This document shows positions 40,525 through 48,290 of a stretch of 64,000 nt of DNA, one piece after another. Both the position numbers and the translations under genes were made by a program. Position 1 is the first letter of the stretch; each line of letters starts with the position of its first letter. Source of the DNA: Plantibacter sp. ME-Dv--P-122b (GTDB lineage Bacteria; Actinomycetota; Actinomycetes; Actinomycetales; Microbacteriaceae); the NCBI RefSeq assembly GCF_030209375.1, contig NZ_JARVSC010000004.1, positions 176,787-240,786 of the forward strand, in the 5' to 3' direction. The notes under the pieces were generated by a model. That model was not told where the DNA came from. It saw nothing but the letters and a program-made list of their open reading frames with translations, and searched no databases.

Positions 40525-40571
40525 GGTTCCGTCTCCTAGATGCTTCGTCGTGTTGCTGGTGGTGAGGTGTG

Positions 40572-40609
40572 GGACGTGCGCCCCCGGCCGAAGCTGGGAG
40601 CGCACGTCC
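40572..40609 (-). terminator. hairpin in the terC-terD gap
   Basis: GGACGTGCGC pairs perfectly with GCGCACGTCC around an 18-nt loop, between the terC stop and the first terD start. Together with the hairpin at 40625 it may end or attenuate terC transcription. Confidence 0.5.
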
Positions 40610-40624
40610 ACGTTATCGGTTCAG

Positions 40625-40640
40625 CCGGGCGAGCGCCCGG
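40625..40640 (-). terminator. short hairpin just after terC
   Basis: CCGGGCG and CGCCCGG pair perfectly around a 2-nt core, 14 bp beyond the terC stop. It is compact and GC-only, with no U-tract. Confidence 0.5.
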
Positions 40641-40653
40641 ATTCCCGGTCCGT

Positions 40654-41880
40654 TCAGAGCAGGCCGCGTGAGCCGGGGCTCTTCGCCTGGAGTTCGTGGG
40701 CCCGGGAGAGCAGCCGCTGGAGCTCCTCGTCGTCGGCCGCCTTGGCCTGATGCTTCGGCTTCAGGTTCGCGAACGACTTCTCGCGCTCGACCATCCGGGT
40801 GTAGCTCGTCTCGAGTTCGACCTCGTCCACGTGGTGGCCGTCCGGGATGTCCTCGGGGGAGTCGGCGTGGAGCACGATCTTCTTCGCCTGGCTGCGGGCG
40901 TCGCTGATGATCGTGTGGGCACGACCGGCCGGGCTGAGGAGCGACAGCAGGACCGTCACGATGAGGATGCCGACGATGACGGCGAGCGAGAGGCCCGTCT
41001 CGATCTCGAAGACCGGGACGTGCTCGCCACCGTTGATGAACGGCAGGGTGTTCTCGTGGAGCGCGTGCAGGACGAGCTTCACACCGATGAAGCCGAGGAT
41101 CGCTGCCAGGCCGTAGCTGAGGAAGATGAGGCGGTCGAGCAGGCCGTCGATGAGGAAGTAGAGCTGACGGAGGCCGAGCAGCGAGAACGCCGTCGCGGTG
41201 AAGACGATGTACGGGTTCTGCGTGAGGCCGAAGATCGCGGGGATCGAGTCGAGCGCGAAGAGCAGGTCGGTGCCGCCGATGGCGACCATGACGAGCAGCA
41301 TCGGGGTGAGGACCTTCTTGCCGTTCTCGATGGTGACGAGCTTGTCGCCGTCGTAGCGGTCGGTCGTCTTGAACAGGCGCTTGGCGAGACGGATGACGAA
41401 GTTGTTCGCCTCGTCGTCGCTCTCCTCCTCGGGGCGGAGCAGCTTGACGGCCGTGAAGATGAGGAAGCCACCGAAGATGTAGAACAGCCAGGACCAGGCG
41501 TTGACCGCGGCGGCGCCGAGGAAGATGAAGCCGGTGCGGGCGATGAGCGCGAAGACGATGCCGAAGAGCAGCACCTTCTGCTGGTCGGCCCGCGGCACGC
41601 GGAAGCTCGACATGATGATGAGGAAGACGAAGAGGTTGTCGACCGACAGGGCCTTCTCCGTGATGTAGCCGGCGAAGTACTCGGACCCGAGCGTCCCGCC
41701 GCCGAAGATGAGGACGCCGACGCCGAAGAGGAGGGCGAAACCGACGTAGAGGGCCGACCACTTCGCGGCTTCCGGCAGCGTCGGCTCGTGGGCCTTGCGC
41801 ACGTGGAAGATGAAGTCGAAGGCGAGGAGGGCCAGAATGCCGACGATCGTCAGCAGCCAGACGTATCCGGGGATTTCCAT
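40654..41880 (-). CDS. terC: TerC-family integral membrane protein
   Basis: A 408-aa protein with about nine transmembrane helices and the TerC signatures EKALSVDNLFVFLIIM and GGTDLLFALDSIPAIFGLTQNPYIVFTATAFSLLGLRQLYFLI, each with conserved acidic residues in the membrane thought to handle metal ions. The long hydrophilic C-terminal tail (about 335-408) is basic and acidic mixed and cytoplasmic. Start ATG 41878-41880 with GGAGAACA upstream. It is first gene of the Ter cluster, facing the MarR gene across a promoter with paired TAGTTGGT motifs. Confidence 0.95.
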   Translation of the reverse strand: MEIPGYVWLLTIVGILALLAFDFIFHVRKAHEPTLPEAAKWSALYVGFALLFGVGVLIFGGGTLGSEYFAGYITEKALSVDNLFVFLIIMSSFRVPRADQQKVLLFGIVFALIARTGFIFLGAAAVNAWSWLFYIFGGFLIFTAVKLLRPEEESDDEANNFVIRLAKRLFKTTDRYDGDKLVTIENGKKVLTPMLLVMVAIGGTDLLFALDSIPAIFGLTQNPYIVFTATAFSLLGLRQLYFLIDGLLDRLIFLSYGLAAILGFIGVKLVLHALHENTLPFINGGEHVPVFEIETGLSLAVIVGILIVTVLLSLLSPAGRAHTIISDARSQAKKIVLHADSPEDIPDGHHVDEVELETSYTRMVEREKSFANLKPKHQAKAADDEELQRLLSRAHELQAKSPGSRGLL

Positions 41881-41925
41881 GGGCTGTGTTCTCCGCAGCG
41901 CTCGAGGTGGGGGACGGGTGAGGTT

Positions 41926-41969
41926 TAGTTGGTGCCGTCCCACTATATAGTTGGTATGGTCGAACCAAC
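41926..41969. promoter_or_regulatory. MarR-type operator region between terC and marR
   Basis: TAGTTGGT occurs at 41926-41933 and 41948-41955, 22 bp apart (two helical turns). The second copy is opposed by ACCAAC at 41964-41969, giving a GTTGGT-N8-ACCAAC inverted repeat. The AT-rich TATATAGT (41944-41951) looks like a -10 region that a bound repressor would cover. Confidence 0.65.
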
Positions 41970-42002
41970 ACCCGAACGCCGGTATTCAGAAAGAATTCAG
42001 CT

Positions 42003-42494
42003 ATGAGCGATGACGTCGACCCCGCCGATGCGGGTGCTGTCATCCAGGCGTCGCTCGCGACGGTGCTCCGCTGGTCCACCAGGGCCGACAACCGGCGTTC
42101 GCTGCACGACGCCGAGGGTGCCGCCCTCACCGCCACGGACGCGTGGTTGCTCGAGTACGTCATCACGGCCGGACCGATCCGCATGTCCACGGTCGCAGGC
42201 TGGATGGATGTCGACAAGTCGACCGCGACGGCAGAGGTGCGTCGCCTCGAGGAGGGGGGTCTCGTCGTCCGGGCGACGGATCCGAGTGATCGCCGCGCGG
42301 TGCTCGTGAGCGCGACGGAGGAGGGACGGACCGCCCTCGAACGACACCGGCAGGCGGCGCAGCAGGTCTACAACACCCTCGTCGGCAAGTGGAGCGAGCG
42401 CGATCGTGCGGAACTCGCCCGGCTGCTCTCGCGGTTCGTCGACGAGTTCTCGTGGGTCAGCGACGCCGTCTCGCAGCACAACGCGAGTCGCTGA
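42003..42494 (+). CDS. MarR-family transcriptional regulator
   Basis: A 163-aa winged-helix protein. The recognition part is TVAGWMDVDKSTATAEVRRLEEGGLVVRATDPSDRRAVLVSATEEG, the MarR DxRxxxV wing. It is divergent from terC and most likely controls the Ter cluster and itself. A MarR regulator is an unusual partner for Ter genes, which are often regulated by other means. Two cysteines are absent, so redox sensing is unlikely. Confidence 0.92.
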   Translation: MSDDVDPADAGAVIQASLATVLRWSTRADNRRSLHDAEGAALTATDAWLLEYVITAGPIRMSTVAGWMDVDKSTATAEVRRLEEGGLVVRATDPSDRRAVLVSATEEGRTALERHRQAAQQVYNTLVGKWSERDRAELARLLSRFVDEFSWVSDAVSQHNASR

Positions 42495-42504
42495 CCGGCG
42501 GACC

Positions 42505-43002
42505 TCACGGGTCGATGCGCACCGGGATCGGCCCCGTCCGCTCTGCCCGTGGCCCGTACACCCAGAAGCGGTAGAGCACGAAGCGGAACGCGGAACCGAG
42601 GGCGAGCCCGACGATGTTCGCCGAGACGTTGTCCGCCAGCGGCGTCGTCAGGTGCATCGCGTCGTGGGAGACCCAGAGGCAGGCCAGGGCGATCGCGCCA
42701 CCCGCGAGACTCACCAGACCGAATTCGAGCGCTTCGCGGGCGACGTCCGAGCGCCGATGCGCGCGGAAGGTGAGGAGCCGGTTGCCCACCCAGTTGGCCA
42801 CGATGGCGAGCGTCGTGGAGATGCCCTTCGCAACGAGCAGTCCGGAGGTGCCGGTGTGGAGGAACACCGTGTACGCGAGCAGGTTGAAGACCCCGACGTC
42901 GACGAGGAAGCCGGCGCCACCGACGAGGCCGAAGGCGGCGACCTCGCGGACGATCGGTCGCCGGAGCAGCGCGCGCGGATGCTTGAGGGGTCGGATCAGC
43001 AC
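42505..43002 (-). CDS. GtrA-family membrane protein
   Basis: A 165-aa protein with four membrane segments and GtrA marks: FGLVGGAGFLVDVGVFNLL near the start and RFVLYRFWVYGP at the end. GtrA proteins are thought to move lipid-linked sugars across the membrane or assist glycosyltransferases. GTG start 4 bp after the stop of the GT39-like gene, so the two are coupled; a joint role in cell-surface glycosylation is likely. Confidence 0.9.
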   Translation of the reverse strand: MLIRPLKHPRALLRRPIVREVAAFGLVGGAGFLVDVGVFNLLAYTVFLHTGTSGLLVAKGISTTLAIVANWVGNRLLTFRAHRRSDVAREALEFGLVSLAGGAIALACLWVSHDAMHLTTPLADNVSANIVGLALGSAFRFVLYRFWVYGPRAERTGPIPVRIDP

Positions 43003-43006
43003 GCCG

Positions 43007-44527
43007 TCACGACCTGACCAGCTCGTACACGATGCTGCGGTGGACGGGGATGTGCTGCTCGACGCGGTAGCCGAGCGCCTCCAGATCCGCCACGTCCGGT
43101 GAGATGCTCGACCCTTCGACGACCCAGACGGTGTCGTGGCCGATGAGCCGGTCGTGGATCTCGGACAGCGGCGCGGCCAGGTCCCAGAGCTCGGGGCGGT
43201 CGCGGTAGCTCGTCTCGAGCGCCACGTCGTCGAGGCCGGCGAAGGCCTGCGGGTAGAGGTCGATCGCGAGCCGCGACTTGCGCGAGGGCTTCACCGACTG
43301 GTCGAAGACGACCGCGTCACCCGGCGAGGCATGCGCCTGGACGACCTCCGCGGTCTGCCGGAGGTCGCTGCCGTCGTCCTTCGCGAACGGGCCGCGCTGT
43401 TCCGCGAGGACCGGGGTGGCGAGCGCCAGCACGAGCGCGACACCGACCGCGGTCGCCACCGCGCGATCCACCCGCTTCGGCAGGAGGTCGACGATCGTGC
43501 GGAGCCCGAGCGCCATCATGATCGCGACGGCGGGGACGCAGAAGGTGACGTAGCGCAGGTTGTACATCGGCGTCACGAGCGTGTTGCCGATGATGAGCAG
43601 TGCGGTCGGTGCGAGCGCCCAGACGGCGATCATCGCCAGTGCGCGACGCTGACGGGACGACCGTCGGACCACGAGGACGCCGATGGGGGCGAGCACGATG
43701 AGCAGCCAGGCGAGCACGGCGAAGGCCGGCGTCTGGAACCATTGTCCGATGAGCACCGACTCCGGCGTCGCGTAGTCCCGTCTGCCCAGGAATGCGATCT
43801 GCTCGCGCTGCGCGATGCCCGCGATCACGATCGGAGCGCCGAGGACCAACGCGCCGACCAAGGACCAGCCCCACGCTCGGACCACCTTCCGCCCGGGGCG
43901 TTGGAGCAACATCCACGTGGCGTGCACGATGAGGAGCATCGCGAGGTAGAGGAACAGGTACATCGAGGCGGCGCTCGCGACGGCGAAGAGCGCCCAGCTG
44001 CGGCGTGACGTGGACCGGCGCCGCACGAGCGACACGAACCAGACCGTCAGCCACACGACCGCAGCCATGCCGAGCGCATAGGAGCGCGTCTCGGCGCCCA
44101 TCCTCGTGACCTGGGGGATGACGGCGAACACGAGGCCCGCCGTGATGCCGATCGCCGGGGTGAAGATGGATCTCGCGAGCACGACCGTGCCGGCCGCGGC
44201 CAGTCCGACCCCGATGGCACTCGGGAACCGTGTCGCGGCCTCGGCGGTGCCGAAGGCTCCGGTCCAGACGTGCAGGAACGCGTAGTAGAGGCCGTGGACG
44301 GCGTCGATGTGGCCGATCATCCCCAACATGACGGGGAGCGGGCGTTCGGCGGCGAGGACGCTCGCCGCCTCGTCGCCCCAGTACGACGGCGTCCCGATGC
44401 CGATGAGCGAGACGACGGTGGCGAACAGGCCGACGCCCCATGGTGCGGCGCGGCCGCCGAGGAGGGTGTGGAGGGCGTCCCATCGACGGCGCGAGGGCGC
44501 GGTCGGGACGGTGATCGTCGCAGTCAT
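43007..44527 (-). CDS. GT39/PMT-like membrane glycosyltransferase
   Basis: A 506-aa multi-span protein (about eleven to twelve helices). The first extracytoplasmic loop contains YWGDEAASV, with the Asp-Glu pair that is catalytic in the GT-C superfamily (ArnT/PMT types), then HGLYYAFLHVW and RFPSAIGVG. The C-terminal about 120 residues form a soluble extracytoplasmic domain. It should transfer sugar from a polyprenyl-phosphate donor to a lipid or protein acceptor. GtrA follows immediately, a common pairing with this class. Confidence 0.88.
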   Translation of the reverse strand: MTATITVPTAPSRRRWDALHTLLGGRAAPWGVGLFATVVSLIGIGTPSYWGDEAASVLAAERPLPVMLGMIGHIDAVHGLYYAFLHVWTGAFGTAEAATRFPSAIGVGLAAAGTVVLARSIFTPAIGITAGLVFAVIPQVTRMGAETRSYALGMAAVVWLTVWFVSLVRRRSTSRRSWALFAVASAASMYLFLYLAMLLIVHATWMLLQRPGRKVVRAWGWSLVGALVLGAPIVIAGIAQREQIAFLGRRDYATPESVLIGQWFQTPAFAVLAWLLIVLAPIGVLVVRRSSRQRRALAMIAVWALAPTALLIIGNTLVTPMYNLRYVTFCVPAVAIMMALGLRTIVDLLPKRVDRAVATAVGVALVLALATPVLAEQRGPFAKDDGSDLRQTAEVVQAHASPGDAVVFDQSVKPSRKSRLAIDLYPQAFAGLDDVALETSYRDRPELWDLAAPLSEIHDRLIGHDTVWVVEGSSISPDVADLEALGYRVEQHIPVHRSIVYELVRS

Positions 44528-44733
44528 GGGTTCCCCTCGGACGCGACAACCTGGCGCGTCGTCTCATCGTCCGCCGCTCGGATGAACGCCAGCAGAGAGA
44601 TTCCTGAGAGGAGGCGGGGACCGTGTCGGGACCTGAGGGCAGATGGCTGGCCGCCCCGGTGGGGAGTTGTCCCCATCGCGCGGGGGCGGCGCGCAGGACA
44701 GACTGCAGTGGTCCGCCGCCGAAAGGAATTCCG

Positions 44734-45387
44734 ATGCAGCTCTCCCGAGCCTCCGCCCTGATCATCCTCCCCGTCGCAGCCATGCTCGTGCTGGCTGGAT
44801 GTTCCACGCCGTCGGCCCCCGACGCGAAGCCGACGGAGAAGGCCTCGTCGTCCGCGACGTCGAAGCCGAGCTCGACCGGATCGGCCGACGGTGAGGTCAC
44901 CGAGCCTGGAGCGCAGGTCGGGATCGACGAGCCGATCGTCTACGAGTCGCAGGGCACAGACGGCGTGACCGCGCTCATCAGCGCGGAGCTGACCGAGGTC
45001 ACCCCAGCGACGCCCGACCAGGTCGCGTTCCTCAAGACGCAGTTCGACGGCGGAGAGCTCGACGGCTACGACATCACGCTGATCCGGCTCGAGATGACCA
45101 AGGTGTCGGGTGACCCGGTGGCGTTCAACAGCGACGCGACCTCCTTCGCGCCCGTCGACGCCGATGGCGAGAAGGTCCAGGAGGCCACACTCATCGGGTG
45201 GGACGAATGCAGCTCCGAGTCGTTCACCGAGGAGTTCGACGGCGGCGAGCCGATCACGCAGTGCTACGTCGCGGCGGCTCCCGCCGGCGGGAAGGCGCCG
45301 GCCGGCCTCATGTACGACGGTGGCTTCACCAACCCGAACCCGTACGACTCCTACGACGGCGACCCGATCCTGCTCATCAAGGACTAG
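44734..45387 (+). CDS. secreted lipoprotein of unknown function
   Basis: A 217-aa predicted lipoprotein. The signal segment ends VLAGC (Cys23), followed by a Lys/Ser/Thr/Pro-rich linker to about residue 55, then an acidic beta-rich domain with two cysteines (WDECSS and TQCYV). The start at ATG 44734 has AAAGGAATT. No enzymatic motif. It is weakly similar in layout to the lipoprotein at 7.2 kb. A long imperfect hairpin made of two repeat copies follows the stop. Confidence 0.85.
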   Translation: MQLSRASALIILPVAAMLVLAGCSTPSAPDAKPTEKASSSATSKPSSTGSADGEVTEPGAQVGIDEPIVYESQGTDGVTALISAELTEVTPATPDQVAFLKTQFDGGELDGYDITLIRLEMTKVSGDPVAFNSDATSFAPVDADGEKVQEATLIGWDECSSESFTEEFDGGEPITQCYVAAAPAGGKAPAGLMYDGGFTNPNPYDSYDGDPILLIKD

Positions 45388-45409
45388 CGGCGCTGCAGGC
45401 CCGACCGCC

Positions 45410-45474
45410 CTTCGACGGGCTCAGGGACCGGAACCGTTCGAGCACACTTCTCCCGGTCACTGAGCTTGTCGAAG
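45410..45474. terminator. inverted pair of REP-like elements
   Basis: CTTCGACGGGCTCAGGGACCGG at 45410-45431 is opposed by its near-inverse at 45453-45474 (3 mismatches in 22). The pair forms a long hairpin between the convergent lipoprotein gene and HNH relic. This is the same element as at 46840, 46919, 55463 and 59213. Confidence 0.75.
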
Positions 45475-45503
45475 TGCCCACGAGAACCCCTTCGTCGGCG
45501 GGG

Positions 45504-46776
45504 TCAGAACGGTGCGGGGTCCGGTTTGGTCCGGTGATGTTTGCCGTCGGGTGTCGTCCAGTCGAGGACCCCGCCCGGTCCGTGGTCGAGGTTCCACCCT
45601 GGGAGATGCTTCATCCGGTGGTGATGTCGGCACAGGCAGGCGAGATTGCCGACATCCGTCGTCCCGCCGTCCTCCCACGCGACCGAAGTGGTCGAGATCA
45701 CAGGCTCTGGCTCGTCTGTCGCACCCGGGTGCCCGGCAGGTGCCGTCCCGAAGCCGGACCGCGCGTTGCAGATCGGCGGGAACGCGGTACTGGTTGCGCC
45801 CGACCGAGAGCATCGTGCCCGTCTCAGGCTGGACCAGGATGCGGGTCATCGACGGTGCGTTGACCGCGATGCGGGCTGCGGTCTCGGGGTCGATCGGGCC
45901 GTACCCGTCGAGCGTGCCAGGGGTGTTCGAGACGCCGGCGACGCTCAGCGCCGGGACCGTGATCTGCACGGACGGCACGATGTGGTCCTGGATCTCGATC
46001 GGATGCGGGAGCACCGGGCTCGTCATGACGTCTTCCGGGGTGACGCCGGTGAGGGTGAGGGCGGCGAGGGCGTCCGCCTGCAGCTGTGCGCACGTGCGGG
46101 TGTCGCCCGCTGCACGCGACTCCGCCGCAGCGGACTCGATCCGCTCCGCGATGCCCCGCGCGATGGGTGCGGTCGTGAACAGGTGCACCCAGGCCATGCC
46201 GTCGGCCGCAGGCTCGACTTCCACCCGACGATCTGCCTCCGAACGCACGGCACGCGTCGTGATCGACTCTGGGTGCAGGCGTTCGCGCAGGATACGGGCG
46301 CGTCGTCTGAGCTCCGCATCGGTGGTCTACTCGGCGACCGGGAGCACCTTCGCTAGGAACGCGGCGCGACCTTCACCAGGGATGTCGCAGAGTTGATCGG
46401 TGATCGTCTTCGCGTGCCGAGCCGAGATGCGCCCCGCCTCGAGAGACTCGAGGACGGCCGGGGCGTCGTTGACGAGTGCCTCGGCGTTGTTCGTCGCGCG
46501 TTGCACGGTCGGTTCAGGGGTGTGGGTTGCCATGGCGAGTGCTGCACACGTGGAGCGGCGGGACAGCGCGCGGCGCTCGGCAGGAGGGAACGAGGCCGGG
46601 ACGACCGTGTCTGCGAACGCGTCGGCGTAAGCGGCCGAGCGGGCCAACAGGCGGGCCTCTCGCGCATCGAGAGCCGCCCGCAGTCGCGTGATCTCCGCGT
46701 ACTCGGCAGAGAACTCCGCGAGTCGAGCGGCGTAATCGTCGCTCGCGCGGATCGCAGCGGCAGTGGTCTCGGTCAT
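45504..46776 (-). pseudogene. DUF222/HNH endonuclease-type protein, nonsense plus frameshift
   Basis: The N-terminal part (from ATG 46774-46776) is a DUF222 domain: RRALSRRSTCAALAMATHTPE, AGRISARHAKTITDQL. It hits TAG at 46327-46329 (VLPVAE-stop), then resumes in the same frame with TTDAELRRRARILRERLHPESI. Near 45683-45688, after RACDLDH, a one-base shift moves the HNH domain to another frame (VAWEDGGTTDVGNLACLCRHHHRMKH). Restored, the protein would be about 420 aa, the usual size. These families are numerous and often decayed in actinobacteria. Confidence 0.88.
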
Positions 46777-46839
46777 GACCTCAGTCCACCATGGACCACT
46801 GACATTCCAGATGCCGAGTCGGACGGTTGTGGAGGCTGC

Positions 46840-46881
46840 TCGTTGGCCCTTCGACGGGCTCAGGGACCGGAGGGGGTGCTC
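46840..46881. repeat. 42-bp direct repeat, copy 1 (contains REP-like core)
   Basis: Starts TCGTTGGCCC and ends GGGGGTGCTC, with the TTCGACGGGCTCAGGGACC core inside. It differs from copy 2 (46919-46960) at one base. Non-coding. Confidence 0.85.
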
Positions 46882-46918
46882 TCGGATCGGAGGAAGGCTG
46901 CCTGATTCGTCGGGTTGT

Positions 46919-46960
46919 TCGTTGGCCCTTCGACAGGCTCAGGGACCGGAGGGGGTGCTC
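46919..46960. repeat. 42-bp direct repeat, copy 2
   Basis: One mismatch to copy 1, 79 bp away. The last bases are followed by AGGGACCGG, a partial third unit. The 250-bp gap between the HNH relic and csbD holds these repeats plus the csbD terminator and no gene that I can see. Confidence 0.85.
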
Positions 46961-46976
46961 AGGGACCGGGGGGCAG

Positions 46977-47014
46977 ACGGACGCCGGTGACCCGAGGGGG
47001 TCACCGGCGTCCGT
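46977..47014 (-). terminator. perfect 17-bp hairpin after csbD
   Basis: ACGGACGCCGGTGACCC pairs perfectly with GGGTCACCGGCGTCCGT around a 4-nt loop, 12 bp beyond the csbD stop on the minus strand. Confidence 0.85.
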
Positions 47015-47026
47015 GTGATCGGGAGG

Positions 47027-47200
47027 TCAGTTCTTGAACGCGTCCTTCACGTTCTCACCGGCCTGCTTCACGTCGGACTTGGCCTGGTCGGCTTTGCCCT
47101 CCGCGACGAGCTTGTCGTTGTCTGTCGCCTTGCCGACGCCCTCTTTGGCCTTGCCCGCGAGGTCCTCGGCGGCGTTCTTGATCTTGTCTCCTGCGCTCAT
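47027..47200 (-). CDS. CsbD-family stress protein
   Basis: A 57-aa protein: MSAGDKIKNAAEDLAGKAKE, then GVGKATDNDKLVAEGKADQA and a Lys-rich helix. It matches CsbD (KIKNxxxxxxGKxKExxGKxTxDxxLxxEGKxDQ...). CsbD-like proteins are abundant, general-stress-induced and of unknown mechanism. The ATG is preceded by GAGGAG with 6-bp spacing and the gene ends at a perfect hairpin. Probably expressed strongly under stress. Confidence 0.93.
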   Translation of the reverse strand: MSAGDKIKNAAEDLAGKAKEGVGKATDNDKLVAEGKADQAKSDVKQAGENVKDAFKN

Positions 47201-47282
47201 ATGGTGCTCCTCACATGTTCTTCGGGCTGTCGATCCGCACTGATCGAATCCGACAGGGCGACCTGGTGGACGCCCTTCACTT

Positions 47283-47402
47283 CTACACCCGGGAGCTCCA
47301 CGTCTGGGCGGGGCTCCAGCAGACTCCCAGAGAAATCCCCGGACCGCGCTGCACCAGCACGCCCGTCGTCGGTTCGTCCTCGACAGCCAGGACCTTGGCC
47401 AT
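47283..47402 (-). pseudogene. possible response-regulator N-terminus relic
   Basis: A 39-codon frame begins MAKVLAVEDEPTTGVLVQRG and stops at 47283-47285. The first residues match a receiver-domain opening (KVLxVEDEP), but nothing after residue 20 does. Its ATG shares one base with the stop of the upstream VIT1-family gene (TGATG), so it could be translated. Short and tentative; a chance frame is possible. Confidence 0.3.
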
Positions 47403-48130
47403 CAGACCACGCCGCTCGTGCCGAGCAGGGTGCCGATCGCGAAGGTGACGGCGAGGGCGAGCGCTCCACCGACCACGACCCGGACGGTCGGTCGGAGCGC
47501 CGGGTTGCCGCCGATCCTCGCGCTCGTGAAGCCGGTGAGTGCCAGCGCGATGAGCACGACGACGAAGGTGATCGGGACACGCACCTCGGGCGGCGGCAGG
47601 AGGATCGCGAGCAGGGGGAGCAGCGCCCCGATCGTGAAGGCGAGCGCCGATGCGCCGGCGGCCGCCCAGGGGCTGACGACGGCGTCCTCGGTGATGCCGA
47701 GTTCGGCCTCGAGGTGCGCCGTGAGCGGGTCGTGTGCGGTCAACTCCTCGGCGACCCGCCTCGCGGTCGTCGGCTGGAGCCCCTTCGCCTCGTAGATCCC
47801 GGCGAGTTCTGCGAGCTCCGCCTCGGGGTCGTCGGAGAGCTCCCGCCGCTCCTTCGCGATGAGGGCCCGCTGACTGTCCCGCTGGCTGCTCACCGACACG
47901 TACTCGCCGAGGGCCATGGAGATCGCACCACCGACGAGCCCCGCGACACCCGCTGCAAGGAGTGGGGCGCTGTCGGTCGTGGCACCGGCGACACCGACGA
48001 CGAGGGAGGCGACGGAGACGATGCCGTCGTTCGCGCCGAGCACACCCGCACGGAGCCAGTTCAGGCGGCCTGCGAGGTCACCGAGGTGCGGTTCGTCCGG
48101 GTGGGCGCCGGTCGGTGGTGAGGTGCTCAT
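47402..48130 (-). CDS. VIT1/CCC1-family metal transporter
   Basis: A 242-aa membrane protein: RAGVLGANDGIVSVASLVVGVAGA is the diagnostic VIT1 first helix, followed by GGAISMALGEYVSVSSQRD, a cytosolic helical domain rich in Glu (about 85-150), and three more helices at the end. Homologues move Fe2+ or Mn2+, normally into vacuoles or out of the cell. The start ATG 48128-48130 is divergent from nhaA with 160 bp between. Confidence 0.93.
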   Translation of the reverse strand: MSTSPPTGAHPDEPHLGDLAGRLNWLRAGVLGANDGIVSVASLVVGVAGATTDSAPLLAAGVAGLVGGAISMALGEYVSVSSQRDSQRALIAKERRELSDDPEAELAELAGIYEAKGLQPTTARRVAEELTAHDPLTAHLEAELGITEDAVVSPWAAAGASALAFTIGALLPLLAILLPPPEVRVPITFVVVLIALALTGFTSARIGGNPALRPTVRVVVGGALALAVTFAIGTLLGTSGVV

Positions 48131-48290
48131 GGATGCATCCAAGCACTGCGCGGGCCGCCTGCGCACGGTTCCCGCCCGATCCCGGGTCCGGCCGCCTAGA
48201 ATGGAGGCTGGGGCGCCGGGAAGTCTGGTCGGCGGGCGATCGATCGGGATCGCTCTGCCGCTCGACCGAACCCTCCCCCGAAGGATCCGA

